Assembly (NCBI GenBank): GCA_024867545.1
Contig: JANFNE010000012.1
Coordinates: 1-64,000, forward strand
Source: Phytopythium helicoides
Taxonomy: Eukaryota > Oomycota > Peronosporomycetes > Pythiales > Pythiaceae
DNA: 64,000 nucleotides
Reading direction: 5' to 3'
The notes under the pieces: model-generated
Told to the model about the DNA's origin: nothing
What the model saw: only the letters and a program-made list of their open reading frames with translations
Database searches by the model: none
Shown here: piece by piece, positions 12,900 to 23,536 of the stretch
How positions within the stretch are numbered: position 1 is the first letter of the stretch
Layout: each line of letters begins with the position of its first letter
Program-made: the position numbers and the translations under genes

Positions 12900-14090
12900 C
12901 TAAGAATGAGAATGGCCACTGCTGCTGATTGACGCCTCGGACGTATCCGAATGCCCGACAGACGGCGCAAGCACCCGCGAGTTGTTGCGAAACGTGTCCT
13001 CGATCTCAGCTCTCGCGACTTCGACGGCGCTGGCATTGATGGACTCGTTCATGCACGCGACGCAAAACGTGACCTTGCGGCGCTCCATCTCAAGGTCGGG
13101 AGTGATGAACTGCAGCTTCTTTTGGATTCTGCACTTGCTGCAGACAAACTCGAAGCACAGCCTGCAAGTCGACTTGTCCTTTCCAAAGTCGCCGAACTTG
13201 CGTTCAGGCACGATCATGGAGCACGTGACGCAGATGCGCTCGGGGTTGGGCGTGCCGCGCTCCTTGGCCTCTTGGTGTTTCTTGTTGAGCATCCACGCGA
13301 GCTTGCGCATCTGCGCACAGTAGGCGTAGTTGAGCGAGGCGATGAACGTGGCGGCCAGACTGGGAAGCACGAGCTTCTTGATCATGTTGCCACCGGGGTC
13401 AACCAGCGTCTCGCCCCAGACCTCGACCGTGTGCTCATCTCGTTGGCGAAAGAGACCGGTGGACGAGATGTTTGCGCGAACGCGGTTGGGGAGGTCTGGG
13501 GTCTGCGGGAAGCTGACCGAGTGCAGCACGTGGTAGCCGACGCGCTCGCCGTTGCTCATGGTCGTGATGCCCGTGGCCTCGGCGCAGACGTAGTCACGGT
13601 TCTGCACGATGCTAGTCGAGTGGAATGGGAGATCCATCTCCATCCACTTGACCAGCAGCGACTTGAAAGGCTCCTCATAGGACGGCTCGATCACAGACGC
13701 GAGCACGGCGCCTCCGCTGACGTCTCCGACGTACGAGGCCTTGATGCGGAGGATCTCGAGCGTGGGGTTGGCGCAGCCGAAGACGACGTCGTCGAGCACG
13801 CCGGGGATCCCGCCGAGCATCATCATCTGCGGGAACTGGGGCTGGCCGGCCGGCACCTGGCCCGGGTCATCGTAGCTGCGGTTCGTGTACACGACCGAGT
13901 CGTCCTTGGCCTTGACGACTTTCCACTTGCTGTTGTCCACTCGCCCGCCCTCGGCCGTCAGAAAGTGCTCGTAGCGCGCCACCTTGACGCGCAGCACCTC
14001 GTCGATGAGCTCCTCGAGGTTGGCCGCGTCATTTGGCGAGAACGTGATCTCCTGGAACGGGTTCACCGTGAAGCGGCCCTCCTTGCCCAT
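12900..14090 (-). CDS. SF3: START-like plus FYVE-like zinc finger protein
   Basis: 396 residues, single exon, starting MGKEGRFTVNPFQEITF with NPF at residues 10-12. The START-like region is typical: LDDVVFGCANPTLEILRIKASYV, VQNRDYVCAEATG, GERVGYHVLHSVSFPQTPDL. A Gln/Pro/Met stretch (FPQMMMLGGIPG) replaces the usual 'LPVxLSVGT' before it. The finger spans 287-346 (CVTC, CRLC, CSKC, CVAC). The tail carries HSDTSEASISSSGHSHS, a Ser/acid cluster like other members. It belongs with SF4 and SF5, which share the FxTxNPFQEI start and the C-x-E substitution (VCAEATG for VYxEATG). The plus strand is open over most of the gene because of codon bias; that 433-codon frame is a shadow. Confidence 0.92.
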   Translation of the reverse strand: MGKEGRFTVNPFQEITFSPNDAANLEELIDEVLRVKVARYEHFLTAEGGRVDNSKWKVVKAKDDSVVYTNRSYDDPGQVPAGQPQFPQMMMLGGIPGVLDDVVFGCANPTLEILRIKASYVGDVSGGAVLASVIEPSYEEPFKSLLVKWMEMDLPFHSTSIVQNRDYVCAEATGITTMSNGERVGYHVLHSVSFPQTPDLPNRVRANISSTGLFRQRDEHTVEVWGETLVDPGGNMIKKLVLPSLAATFIASLNYAYCAQMRKLAWMLNKKHQEAKERGTPNPERICVTCSMIVPERKFGDFGKDKSTCRLCFEFVCSKCRIQKKLQFITPDLEMERRKVTFCVACMNESINASAVEVARAEIEDTFRNNSRVLAPSVGHSDTSEASISSSGHSHS

Positions 14091-15169
14091 GGCAGCGTGG
14101 CCTCCTGCAAGTCACCAGTCGAATCGAGGACTGCGAGGCGCCCGCCACGGCGTGCCGAGGCGCAGAGACGAGCAGCATTGGGCCAGTCGCTCCTTGCTGA
14201 TCCGGTTGACGACAGTGTCGAAGTGGCGACTTTGCGTCTCTGCATGAATTGATATTTATAGATAGATTTATGTATCTTTTAGAGATATACGAGATGTTTC
14301 ACATCCTGAGATATTGTTTTCCATGATATATTTTTGAAAAGAAAAGAAGCGCAAAAAGGGAGGCGGACGAAGTGGAATTTCGCGCGAGTCCCACGGTCGA
14401 GACGAGTATGGCGGGCGTTTGGCGCGCGTGGACCGCCACTGCACTTGCTCGGTGGGTCGAGGAGCGGCCGCGGGCGATTTGCAACCAGTGGTCCTTCTGT
14501 CGACAGCCCCACAGTGGTCGGAGCGGCGATCATGGCGCGAGAGATTACAGCCCTGGGTGCTAGAGCACAATCACGCCAGCATAGAGTTTGCGAGAGCTCG
14601 GTGGAGCCGGCTGATCAGGACAGCTCGATCATGCTCCTTGCGATCGGCTGGGTGCAGGATCGCTTCCACGGAACATGGCGCACGCTGACATGATCCGAGT
14701 TCCCTGCAGCCACGTCCGCGATGAGTAACCTTGACACCTGAGCAGAGAGCATTCGGTGGACCAACAGCAACGGGAAGCGGACAGCCGCGGGTCAGTAGCT
14801 TCTTTTCAACTGTGATCTGCCAAGATACACACCTGCCTTGACGTCAAGATCAAGATCCAAGGAAGGTGGTTGCGGAAAAAAAAATTTTCCTGCAGAAAAT
14901 CGGAAATTCAAAGTCCGCACGCTCCATGCTACGTTCCTCACTTGGCACGTCACCCTTTTCACTCGCGACTGCAGAGATCTCAGCCGAGAGGAGTGAGGAT
15001 AGAGCAGATCTCGCCCAGCCTCACCTAATTGACGGCAGCAGCTGCGACGGCCTTTGACGCAAGAGAGCGCCGCGACGGTGACCACTGAGCAACGATTATC
15101 GGCAAAACGCCCATAGCACATCTGCATTACCACCCAGAGTAAACAAACAAACAAACACAAAGAACTACG
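14091..15169. other. Intergenic region between SF3 and SF4
   Basis: About 1.1 kb. The part at 14245-14350 is AT-rich (ATAGATAGATTTATG), the remainder GC-rich with short overlapping frames but no product I can recognise. It should contain the SF3 promoter and the SF4 3' flank. Confidence 0.35.
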
Positions 15170-16348
15170 CTAGTGCGTGCAGCCACCGCTGCTGACTGAC
15201 GCTTCTGACGAGCCGAATGAAGGAGCAATCGACCTCGACTTGCGTCGGATCGTGTCCTCGATCTCAGCCCTCGCCACATCCACGGCGCTCGACCGGATCG
15301 CTTCATCCATACACGCGACGCAAAACGTGACCTTGCGACGATCCATCTCAAGATCAGGCGTAATGAACTGCATCTTCTTCTGAATCCTGCACTTGCCGCA
15401 CACGTAGCGGAAGCACAAGCGGCACGTAGACCTGTACTTGCCAAAGCCACCAAACATGACCACCCGCATGACGGAGGAACACGTGACGCAGATCCGCTTG
15501 TGGTGCGGCGTCCCGCGCTGCATGGCCTCTTCGTACCGTTGGTTGAGCAGCCACGCGAGCTTGCGCATCTGCGCACAGTAGGTGTAGTTGATCGACGAGA
15601 GGAACGTGGCGGCCAGACTGGGAAGCACGAGCTTCTTGATCATGTTGCCACCGGGGTCGACGATCGTCTGTCCCCATACCTCGACCGTGTTCTTGCTCTT
15701 CTGACGAAAGAGACCGGTGGACGAGATATTGGCGCGGACGCGGTTCGGCAGCTCTGGCGTTTGCTGGAAGCTGACCGAATGCAGCACGTGGTAGCCGACG
15801 CGCTCGCCGTTGCTCATGGTCGTGACGCCCGTAGCCTCGGCACACACGTAGTCGCGATTTTGCACGATGCTGGTCGAGTGGAACGGCAAATCCATCTCCA
15901 TCCACTTGACCAGCAGCGACTTGAAGGGGTCATTGTACGACGGCTCAATTACAGACGCGAGCACCGCGCCTCCGCTCACGTCGCGGACGTACGAGGCCTT
16001 GATTCGCAGCGACTCGAGCGTCGGGTTGGCGCAGCCGAAGACGACGTCGTCGAGCTCACCCGGGATGATGCCGAGCATCATCATCTGCGGGAGCTGCACG
16101 GCGCCGGACGTCCGGATGGCGTCCGGGTTGTCGTAGGCGCGGTTCGTGTACACTGCCGACTCGTCCTTGGCCTTGACGACTTTCCACTTGTTGGGGTTCA
16201 CTCGTCCGCCTTCTGCCTTCAGGAAGTGCTCGTACGTGGCGACCTTGTTCCGCAGCACGCCGTCGACGAGCTGCTCGAGGTCGTAGGCGTCATCGGCCGA
16301 GAAGTGGATCTCCTGGAACGGGTTTTCGGTGAAGCGGCCGCCGCCCAT
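15170..16348 (-). CDS. SF4: START-like plus FYVE-like zinc finger protein (left arm of inverted pair)
   Basis: 392 residues starting MGGGRFTENPFQEIHF (NPF at 9-11). It is almost identical to SF5, which lies on the opposite strand 2.7 kb away; the few differences include IHF versus IQF, FGGFGKYRS versus FGGLGKYKS and the last residues (GGCTH versus SGFV). START-like signatures: LDDVVFGCANPTLESLRIKASYVRD, VQNRDYVCAEATG, GERVGYHVLHSVSFQQTPEL (FQQ, not FPQ). Finger at 287-346 (CVTC, CRLC, CGKC, CVAC); the first loop reads MRVVMFGGFGK, so the position before the third Cys is STC and not HHC. The frame is open for 43 codons upstream but without an ATG, so the start at 16348 is used. Confidence 0.92.
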   Translation of the reverse strand: MGGGRFTENPFQEIHFSADDAYDLEQLVDGVLRNKVATYEHFLKAEGGRVNPNKWKVVKAKDESAVYTNRAYDNPDAIRTSGAVQLPQMMMLGIIPGELDDVVFGCANPTLESLRIKASYVRDVSGGAVLASVIEPSYNDPFKSLLVKWMEMDLPFHSTSIVQNRDYVCAEATGVTTMSNGERVGYHVLHSVSFQQTPELPNRVRANISSTGLFRQKSKNTVEVWGQTIVDPGGNMIKKLVLPSLAATFLSSINYTYCAQMRKLAWLLNQRYEEAMQRGTPHHKRICVTCSSVMRVVMFGGFGKYRSTCRLCFRYVCGKCRIQKKMQFITPDLEMDRRKVTFCVACMDEAIRSSAVDVARAEIEDTIRRKSRSIAPSFGSSEASVSSGGCTH

Positions 16349-16451
16349 GGCGGTCCGAGTGGCGTCGTCCGAGTGGAGCTGCTTGTGAGTCGCTTGCGAG
16401 TCGCCAGTCGAATTCAAGACTGTCGAGTCAGCAACTTCGCTGGCGCGGACC
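15188..16451 (-). repeat. Left arm of the large SF4/SF5 inverted duplication
   Basis: Near-identical in reverse complement to about 18935-20196. The arm covers nearly all of SF4 plus about 100 bases upstream of its ATG. It ends abruptly at GGTCCGCGCC, after which the two copies are unrelated for about 200 bases. A second short homologous block follows at 16660-16740. Confidence 0.88.
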
Positions 16452-16659
16452 GAAAACAAGGCGGGACGTTGCACCAATTGCCTGTGTAATGCACGTTCAT
16501 ACGGCTCAGCATGATCCTTTCAGCGTCAGCGGCGACGACACCGCGCAACGAAATATTCTGAAAATTCATGTTGCCGATAAAATAGTTTGTCGTTTGTGTT
16601 TGTTTGATTAATTTGTGAACCTTATACATTGAAGTATCTTGTGAAGTAGTGTCATTGCA

Positions 16660-16740
16660 ACTTCAAAATGACGGCAGCTGAATCCCATCGAGTCCCACTG
16701 CACAGCACGCCCGACAATCCTGCAAGATGTGCGCAACCCT
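16660..16740. repeat. Short inverted repeat block, left copy
   Basis: The sequence from TTGCAACTTCAAAATG to CAAGATGTGCGCAACC is found in reverse complement at 18663-18745 with a few mismatches and small gaps. It extends the SF4/SF5 inverted duplication beyond the genes themselves. Confidence 0.75.
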
Positions 16741-18662
16741 CGTGACTATAATTGGGTCACGCAGCGTGTGATCGTTCGTGAAGGAACCTCTCAAGCTTCA
16801 AAAATATTGAAGTGTGTTGTGTGAGTGTGGGGAGGAATTGTATCAGTCGACAACACCGTAGAAACCATGGCTGTCGTTACTATGGCTGTCGCCCATGGCT
16901 GTCGTTAATGGCAACACACTGTCATCCAATGCGCATCTCTTCTGTGGTCCCTGAGCAGCGCGGTACGAATCGGATGTATAGGATGGATGGTGTTGTTGCC
17001 GCGTGGGGGCGCAATACTACAGGTTGTACTGTACAGCCTGCGAAATTTCCGGGAGTTGTAGAGCTTGATCGATGTGACCAACTGTGCTTGTGGTGGACCA
17101 ACATACGTCAAGTTGGACAGCAGTAGGCCAATTTCTGCTTTTTCTGCACCGATGATCTACTTCGACATTAGAGCTCCAGTTCAATGTCATGCCAAAATCC
17201 GAACGCCAACCAATCTCTTCGCGAGTGCGCTAATCATCGCGTGGCTTTTTTGTTTTACTCATTTGTGGCGATGATAGTCGTATAAACCATCGGCAAGATA
17301 ATGTCGTCATACACCATGAGCTTTTTGGTTAGATCTGACAGGTTCAAAATCTTTGCATGGCGCTTCGGGCGAAACGCGAAATTTAAAGAATTTCGTCCAG
17401 ATTGAGTCGGATCGTAGCCCTGTGTTGGTTGAAGAATTGATGATCGCAGCAAGGGCAATTTTTTTCATTCCAAGTCGAAAACCTGTTCATAAAGAGACCG
17501 AAAAGGGTTCACCCGTGCAACTTTCGCGCATTGAACGATCTCTCGAATCGAATAGTTTCCCAGTTCGCTCACCGGCTGGCGTCACGATCTGGGTGGCTCC
17601 CGTCGGCATCTCGATTACCGTACTGCAGTTGCGTGCTCGATCTGATTCTGGCGTGGTAGCTGGCGAGTCCTGACTGCAGCATAGCGCTCAAGAGCCTCTG
17701 GCAGATCGCATACTCTATGCGTGCAGTGCTTGTCCCCCATCACCATTCGCCAGCTTTGCGAACTCAATAGGTTCAAGAAGAGCGGAGGTTCAGTGACTTG
17801 GGTATGGATTTGATTGTAGAGGATGCAAATTCCAAAGATCTAAAGGTGTTTGATTTGGAGCTGGAGAAAAGTAAAACTACTCTCTCCACCGCATTCATCA
17901 ATGATGCGAGTAGAATGAGCGCCGCCAACGAGGCAAAATGCCTCGTTGCGAATGCAAATCGCCATGAACAGATCGAAACCCGCCACATTCACGCGCCGCT
18001 GATACTTTTCAACAGCCTCTGTCTGACCGACTGGATGTTAGTGCGTCAACGCGTTTGTGTCGAGTCATCATGCGGGCAACATTTCACGAAGTGAATCAAC
18101 TGACACGCAGTTTCACAGTGATGAAAGCATATGCACCGAAAAAGCGCCCGTATGCACGTAAAATTGGCTGCTGCTTCTGCTTTTACTCAACAACATCGTT
18201 CTGAGTCCATTTGTTCGTGTCAGCTACTGTTGTGTATTATCGAAAGGTAATGTTACAACGGAGATTTACTCACGCCGAGAACCGATGAACGCGAAGAGAT
18301 CAACCGAGTGCACAGTTTATTGGGCTGAAGGAAGGCAAAACCCGCAGTTTGATGCATACCACCAGGAAAAGCAACGTGCGCAAAAAACATTTGCGGACTC
18401 GCCGCAAGTTACTTGTGTGCATTTTGGCTTGCCTTGAGCACGTTCTACCCCGAAAAAGATTGGTCCGTCAAGTGGCCTTGATTCCCGTCCCACGCTACTG
18501 TACTGGGCACCATCCTTTCCTTGGATCGTGCTTCCTCATGTGTGCCGTAGTCTTGATTTCCCGACACTAATGTGAGTTCGATGGTGTTCACCCGCTTCAC
18601 GCTAGGAGGCGGTTTTTCTTGACAGCCGTTGTCCCTGAGTACTGGCGCAAGACCAGTCGCGT

Positions 18663-18745
18663 TAGTTGCGCACATCTTGCAGGATAGCCGGGCGTGCTGT
18701 GCAGTGGGACGCGATGCTGGCTAACAGCTTCATTTTGAAGTTACA
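18663..18745. repeat. Short inverted repeat block, right copy
   Basis: Reverse-complement partner of 16660-16740 (GTTGCGCACATCTTGCAGGA through TTCATTTTGAAGTTACAA). Between this block and SF5 about 190 bases show no match to the corresponding stretch beside SF4, so one side has been replaced. Confidence 0.75.
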
Positions 18746-18934
18746 ATATCCAACATGTTGTCGTGAGTATCGGTTTATACAGCTCGTTTTATTACTATAT
18801 TCAAATGAATACGCCATTATATACACCAAACTATAAACTTTGACAGTGGTTGGCACCACTACCACGTCGACACTGACGCCGAATGGACCAGCAAGTAATG
18901 TAGCGACTGGCCCTACGGCTGGTGTCACGCCCAT

Positions 18935-20196
18935 GGTCCGCGCCAGCGAAGTTGCTGACTTGACAGTCTCGAATTCGACTGGCGACTCGCAAGCGACTCA
19001 CAAGAAGCTCCACTCGGACGACGACACTCGGACCGCCATGGGCGGCGGCCGCTTCACCGAAAACCCGTTCCAGGAGATTCAATTCTCGGCCGATGACGCC
19101 TACGACCTCGAGCAGCTCGTCGACGGCGTGCTGCGCAACAAGGTCGCCACGTACGAGCACTTCCTGAAGGCAGAAGGCGGACGAGTGAACCCCAACAAGT
19201 GGAAAGTCGTCAAGGCCAAGGACGAGTCGGCAGTGTACACGAACCGCGCCTACGACAACCCGGACGCCATCCGGACGTCCGGCGCCGTGCAGCTCCCGCA
19301 GATGATGATGCTCGGCATCATCCCGGGTGAGCTCGACGACGTCGTCTTCGGCTGCGCCAACCCGACGCTCGAGTCGCTGCGAATCAAGGCCTCGTACGTC
19401 CGCGACGTGAGCGGAGGCGCGGTGCTCGCGTCTGTAATTGAGCCGTCGTACAACGACCCCTTCAAGTCGCTGCTGGTCAAGTGGATGGAGATGGATTTGC
19501 CGTTCCACTCGACCAGCATCGTGCAAAATCGCGACTACGTGTGTGCTGAGGCCACGGGCGTCACGACCATGAGCAACGGCGAGCGCGTCGGCTACCACGT
19601 GCTGCATTCGGTCAGCTTCCAGCAAACGCCAGAGCTGCCGAACCGCGTCCGCGCCAATATCTCGTCCACCGGTCTCTTTCGTCAGAAGAGCAAGAACACG
19701 GTCGAGGTATGGGGACAGACGATCGTCGACCCCGGTGGCAACATGATCAAGAAGCTCGTGCTTCCCAGTCTGGCCGCCACGTTCCTCTCATCGATCAACT
19801 ACACCTACTGTGCGCAGATGCGCAAGCTCGCGTGGCTGCTCAACCAACGGTACGAAGAGGCTATGCAGCGCGGGACGCCGCACCACAAGCGGATCTGCGT
19901 CACGTGTTCCTCCGTCATGCGGGTGGTCATGTTTGGTGGCTTAGGCAAGTACAAGTCTACGTGCCGCTTGTGCTTCCGCTACGTGTGCGGCAAGTGCAGG
20001 ATTCAGAAGAAGATGCAGTTCATTACGCCTGATCTTGAGATGGATCGTCGCAAGGTCACGTTTTGCGTCGCGTGTATGGATGAAGCGATCCGGTCGAGCG
20101 CCGTGGATGTGGCGAGGGCTGAGATCGAGGACACGATCCGACGCAAGTCGAGGTCGATTGCTCCTTCCTTCGGCTCGACAGAAGCGTCAGTCAGCA
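18935..20196 (+). repeat. Right arm of the large SF4/SF5 inverted duplication
   Basis: Near-identical in reverse complement to 15188-16451. Identity stops just before the SF5 stop codon, so the two genes have different final residues and unrelated 3' flanks. Confidence 0.88.
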
Positions 20197-20213
20197 GCAG
20201 CGGCTTTGTGTAG
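19038..20213 (+). CDS. SF5: START-like plus FYVE-like zinc finger protein (right arm of inverted pair)
   Basis: 391 residues starting MGGGRFTENPFQEIQF. Product and domains match SF4 (finger at 287-346: CVTC, CRLC, CGKC, CVAC). An in-frame ATG at 18933 could add 35 residues (MVRASEVAD...), and that stretch is conserved in SF4 without an ATG. I therefore prefer 19038, which aligns with the family start. The tail has SFGSTEASVSSSGFV. Because SF4 and SF5 are divergently transcribed from a shared 2.7 kb spacer, they may share control elements, but only about 100 bases immediately upstream of each ATG are the same. Confidence 0.92.
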   Translation: MGGGRFTENPFQEIQFSADDAYDLEQLVDGVLRNKVATYEHFLKAEGGRVNPNKWKVVKAKDESAVYTNRAYDNPDAIRTSGAVQLPQMMMLGIIPGELDDVVFGCANPTLESLRIKASYVRDVSGGAVLASVIEPSYNDPFKSLLVKWMEMDLPFHSTSIVQNRDYVCAEATGVTTMSNGERVGYHVLHSVSFQQTPELPNRVRANISSTGLFRQKSKNTVEVWGQTIVDPGGNMIKKLVLPSLAATFLSSINYTYCAQMRKLAWLLNQRYEEAMQRGTPHHKRICVTCSSVMRVVMFGGLGKYKSTCRLCFRYVCGKCRIQKKMQFITPDLEMDRRKVTFCVACMDEAIRSSAVDVARAEIEDTIRRKSRSIAPSFGSTEASVSSSGFV

Positions 20214-21055
20214 CTGTGAGGGTTTGTTTATTTGGTTGAATTTGTGGAAATGTAGTCGTGGATTTGTGTATTGAGCATTTATTTGGTGTGAATGGAACGG
20301 ACAAGTCAAAGGTATCTCCACAACTTTGGTCATGCATATTTCGTGATAGCTGAAGTAGCCAACAAGGAGTGATCGAGCTGAGTTGGCCTGTTGGGTATCA
20401 GCCAATTCATAAGTGATCTTTGTAGGTAGCCTATAGTACAACTTTCATTAATGGTAGTTGTGCAACTCAAACACTTGGCGAGCTCGAATACACCAGCTCA
20501 ACAAATCTAGCCTTGCAGCGGGATCATGATCGAAATATAGTTATCAATTCCGCCCGTTCATTAGGCATGGATTCTTCGTCGTGCTCAGTTTGAGTCGTCA
20601 TCGTGTAGCTAAAGCATTTGTGGTCGAGGCCGTTTATGACACCTCTCTCACACCCTTGTGTACGCCTCGACTTACAATACCAGCACGTACATGCTCATCA
20701 AAATTGTTGATAGCAACAGATGCGCTTCCGACTTTGAAGTATCAACGGGAGTTAAAAATGCGATACATGTTGTTGGATATATCTATTCTTCGGGAAAAAA
20801 AAAACTTGAGTATCAAAGAAGATCCCCTGTGGGGATCAATCGTGCGCTATCACATGCCATAGCAGCAACTCAGAGTCTGGTCGAGTTGTGAAACGACCAC
20901 TGCCAAAGGGTGCAGCGACTGTTTTAGTGATCTCGGAATGTTCCTGTCTGCCTCAACCGACGCGATGATCTCCTTCTGCTTCTGCTGGGCTGAAGTTTTG
21001 CACGCAGGTGGAGCATCTATCCAGAGATCACACACCGATATCGACCGCAAGAATC
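20214..21055. other. Intergenic region between SF5 and the protease gene
   Basis: 842 bases, AT-richer than the genes. Small frames near 20581-20891 have no recognisable domain. The last 150 bases should hold the promoter of the secreted protease gene. Confidence 0.35.
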
Positions 21056-22996
21056 ATGTTACCCCAAATGGCTCCGCGCTACAATGCTCTACTTGCGCTC
21101 TTGGTGATGCTACTGCTCGCTTGTATGAGTGCCCACGCGGATGATAGTGGCAGTCCAGGAATTACTGGCCCCGAAAAGAAGAAAGAGCTCAATCTCACGA
21201 TGGGCTGCCAAGAGCTTGAGACCAAGTTCAATAACGCTACGCCTAGCAATACGACGCCATTCAAGGTATTTCATATCACGAAGGCAGGAGGATACGCACA
21301 TATTCAGCTACACTTGGTTGAGTTGTTGCTTCCTGTCGGGTGCTCGATGGTATTACGCAGTGTGGAGGGTGGTGTTGCGGACAAGACACTGAATATGTCA
21401 ACCAAGTATCCAAGCGGGTCCCCCTTCAGCAATTTTCTTGCACCTTCGATGTATGCAAAAGAGTTCCAGATTGAGCTTTATCGTGACGACACCGCTCTTA
21501 GTGGGAGCACTAGCGCCAGCTTCAACGCCGATCAGTGCGTTGGATTCTCGATAGATTACTACTATTATGTGCTCGCCGATTCTTCAGTCGATATTCAACC
21601 ATCACCAGAGTCAATCTGTTTGAATGATGAAACTGGAGAAGCTATTTGTTACAACAACGACAACAATCGTACGGCCTTTCTCGCGTCCATGGCAGTCGCA
21701 AGGATGCTCGTCATTGATTCGGCTGGAATTTCAAGGGCATGCACGGGCTGGCTACTGGGAAATTCTGGGCATTTAATCACGAATCACCACTGTATCAAAG
21801 ACGCTGGAGAGGCCGGACGAACCACGGTCGAGTTCATGGCAGAAGCAGCTACGTGCAGCAGTGCTGCTACTTGTATGTCGTGGGGTGCATGCAAAGGCAC
21901 AGTTCCAGCTGTGTCGCTTGAGTTCTTGTATACAAACGAGAATCTCGACTACACTGTTGTCCAGCTCAATGCAGCGATGAGTGATCTTGCGCCGTATGGG
22001 TATCTAAGACTGCGAAATACTGCGGCCACGGTCGGGGAAAACGTGTATATCCCGCAGTACCCCCTATACTACGGCAAGCGAATTTCACTCTTTGACAATT
22101 ACATGGGCAATACTTTAGTAGAGATTCTCAGCACTTCGTCAGTGGGTTGCAACATCACTGGATACTCGTACACAGGTGACACGCAGGGTGGGTCCTCCGG
22201 GTCACCTGTCATTAGTTCCAGCACTCATAGCGTAGTTGCGCTTCACTTCTGCGGAGATTCCTGCTCAAATACCGGAATACCTGCCGTGAATCTCACCGAA
22301 GACCTCATAGCAAATACGGCTGTACTGGGAGGTCAGCCAGCATCCTTCGACATGTTCGACACCGATGGCCAAAATGCGGCCCACTTTGGTGTGTACATTG
22401 CACCTACGCCAGCCCCATCGTCACAAGTGTCATCCCAATTCAAGTTTGATGGTGTGATTCAAGTATCCAGCGACAGCACAACCATTAGCGTCGATCAATT
22501 TGAAATTGATGTTGCAAACGACGGCGATGTGGTTTTAGACGTCATTTCCCAAGAAATTTCAGACTCCAACACATATTCAGACGTCAACAAAGACTGCAAG
22601 GCGTCGTACATCGACGCAATTGTGTACCTCTTCGCATACAACTCAGCCACCCTGTCTTACTCCACTGCCGCATCAGTGACTAGTTACTCCCGAACGGCAC
22701 AGGCCTCCGATGCGTCTGTCAGCTCGAAAGATCCGTACGTTAGTCAGTACTTGGCAAAGAACTCTTACCTTCTTGCTGTTGGTGCCGTTGGAACAACTGC
22801 CGCCGAAGCTTACGCTGGATCTCAGAACCGAAAAGACATTGATCCAAGCATTTACAATTGCCGCAACAAGAGTACCTCTGGATCGTATCAACTCACCATT
22901 TCAAGCTCGGTAACTCTATCGGTCAAATCACAGCCAGCCTACACCATTACAATCCCAGCAACCTGTCCTACACCTGCAGCGTCGATCTGCTCGTAG
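21056..22996 (+). CDS. Secreted trypsin-like serine protease with C-terminal extension
   Basis: 646 residues, single exon; the ATG at 21056 is chosen because it directly precedes a signal peptide (Arg at residue 8, hydrophobic core ALLALLVMLLLAC, likely cut after SAHA near 28). The S1-type catalytic triad is visible: His245 in TNHHC, Asp298 in NLDYTVVQL and Ser381 in GGSSGSP. TGWLLGNSGHLITNHHC and HSVVALHFCG fit a trypsin fold. Residues 29-200 form an N-terminal region rich in Thr/Ser. Residues 440-646 form a Ser/Thr/Val-rich, probably beta-sandwich extension that resembles pre-peptidase C-terminal domains in layout only. It is likely secreted and could act on host or environmental protein, which is inference. 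It is the only convincing unrelated gene inside the array. Confidence 0.88.
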   Translation: MLPQMAPRYNALLALLVMLLLACMSAHADDSGSPGITGPEKKKELNLTMGCQELETKFNNATPSNTTPFKVFHITKAGGYAHIQLHLVELLLPVGCSMVLRSVEGGVADKTLNMSTKYPSGSPFSNFLAPSMYAKEFQIELYRDDTALSGSTSASFNADQCVGFSIDYYYYVLADSSVDIQPSPESICLNDETGEAICYNNDNNRTAFLASMAVARMLVIDSAGISRACTGWLLGNSGHLITNHHCIKDAGEAGRTTVEFMAEAATCSSAATCMSWGACKGTVPAVSLEFLYTNENLDYTVVQLNAAMSDLAPYGYLRLRNTAATVGENVYIPQYPLYYGKRISLFDNYMGNTLVEILSTSSVGCNITGYSYTGDTQGGSSGSPVISSSTHSVVALHFCGDSCSNTGIPAVNLTEDLIANTAVLGGQPASFDMFDTDGQNAAHFGVYIAPTPAPSSQVSSQFKFDGVIQVSSDSTTISVDQFEIDVANDGDVVLDVISQEISDSNTYSDVNKDCKASYIDAIVYLFAYNSATLSYSTAASVTSYSRTAQASDASVSSKDPYVSQYLAKNSYLLAVGAVGTTAAEAYAGSQNRKDIDPSIYNCRNKSTSGSYQLTISSSVTLSVKSQPAYTITIPATCPTPAASICS

Positions 22997-23536
22997 TCTT
23001 GACGAAAACTAGAATACGCTTTGACCCGCACCAGTGCCGAAAACCGAGCAAATACAGTTCGAAAATCACCCCACCGTGTACAGTATTTCGTTCGATGCCC
23101 AACACACTTCAGGCTGCATAGATTTCTTTCGTCTTCCATTCGCAGCGTGCTGTTGCATGCTTACAAAGAGCTGACTTCATGGCTCCGGTAATACCTCCAC
23201 ATGTCCAAATCCTGCCTGATAACTGTGATTGCCCCTTCATAAGAATACCATCGGGTGGTGAGGGAGTGAGTATAGAGTATTTGACAGCCATACAAGCGTG
23301 GTGGCGTACACTGCCCAGCTGTCTGAGGATATGAACGGCAGGCTGGCCATATCGTGGTAGAGTTAGCATACGCCACAGATGCGTGGCAGCTGGGACCCGA
23401 CCAGTCGTCGTCCAAGTATCGAGGATGTTTGGAGGGCTTCCAAGAGCTTCTTCCGTGCTGATGGAAGAGGTTTATTGTCGATTTCCCAGCGCGTTCATCA
23501 CTGCCTCAACGCTTTCGCGTGAGCGTCCAGGGCGCC
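22997..23536. other. Intergenic region between protease gene and SF6
   Basis: 540 bases with no supported gene. The SF6 promoter should lie in the last 100 bases (GTTCATCACTGCCTCAACG near 23491). Confidence 0.35.

Larger units (their letters stand above)
16349..19037. other. Spacer of the SF4/SF5 inverted duplication
   Basis: About 2.7 kb between two head-to-head genes, so both promoters are here. It contains two outer blocks that match each other in reverse complement (16660-16740 and 18663-18745). Three copies of ATGGCTGTCG lie at 16866-16900. Several small frames are present (for example 17798-18094, 98 codons), none with a domain I recognise. It may contain decayed transposon sequence, but no terminal repeat or enzyme motif was found. 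Confidence 0.4.

Noticed and set aside
12951..14252. 433-codon plus-strand frame opposite SF3, and similar antisense frames opposite SF4, SF5, SF7, SF8, SF9, SF11 and SF14
   Set aside because: Their sequences are rich in Arg, Asp, Leu and Val in a pattern typical of antisense shadows; the same frames recur opposite each paralogue simply because the sense strands are alike.
18933..19037. Upstream ATG of SF5 as the true start
   Set aside because: The added residues are not at the start of other members, and SF4, its near-identical partner, lacks the ATG.
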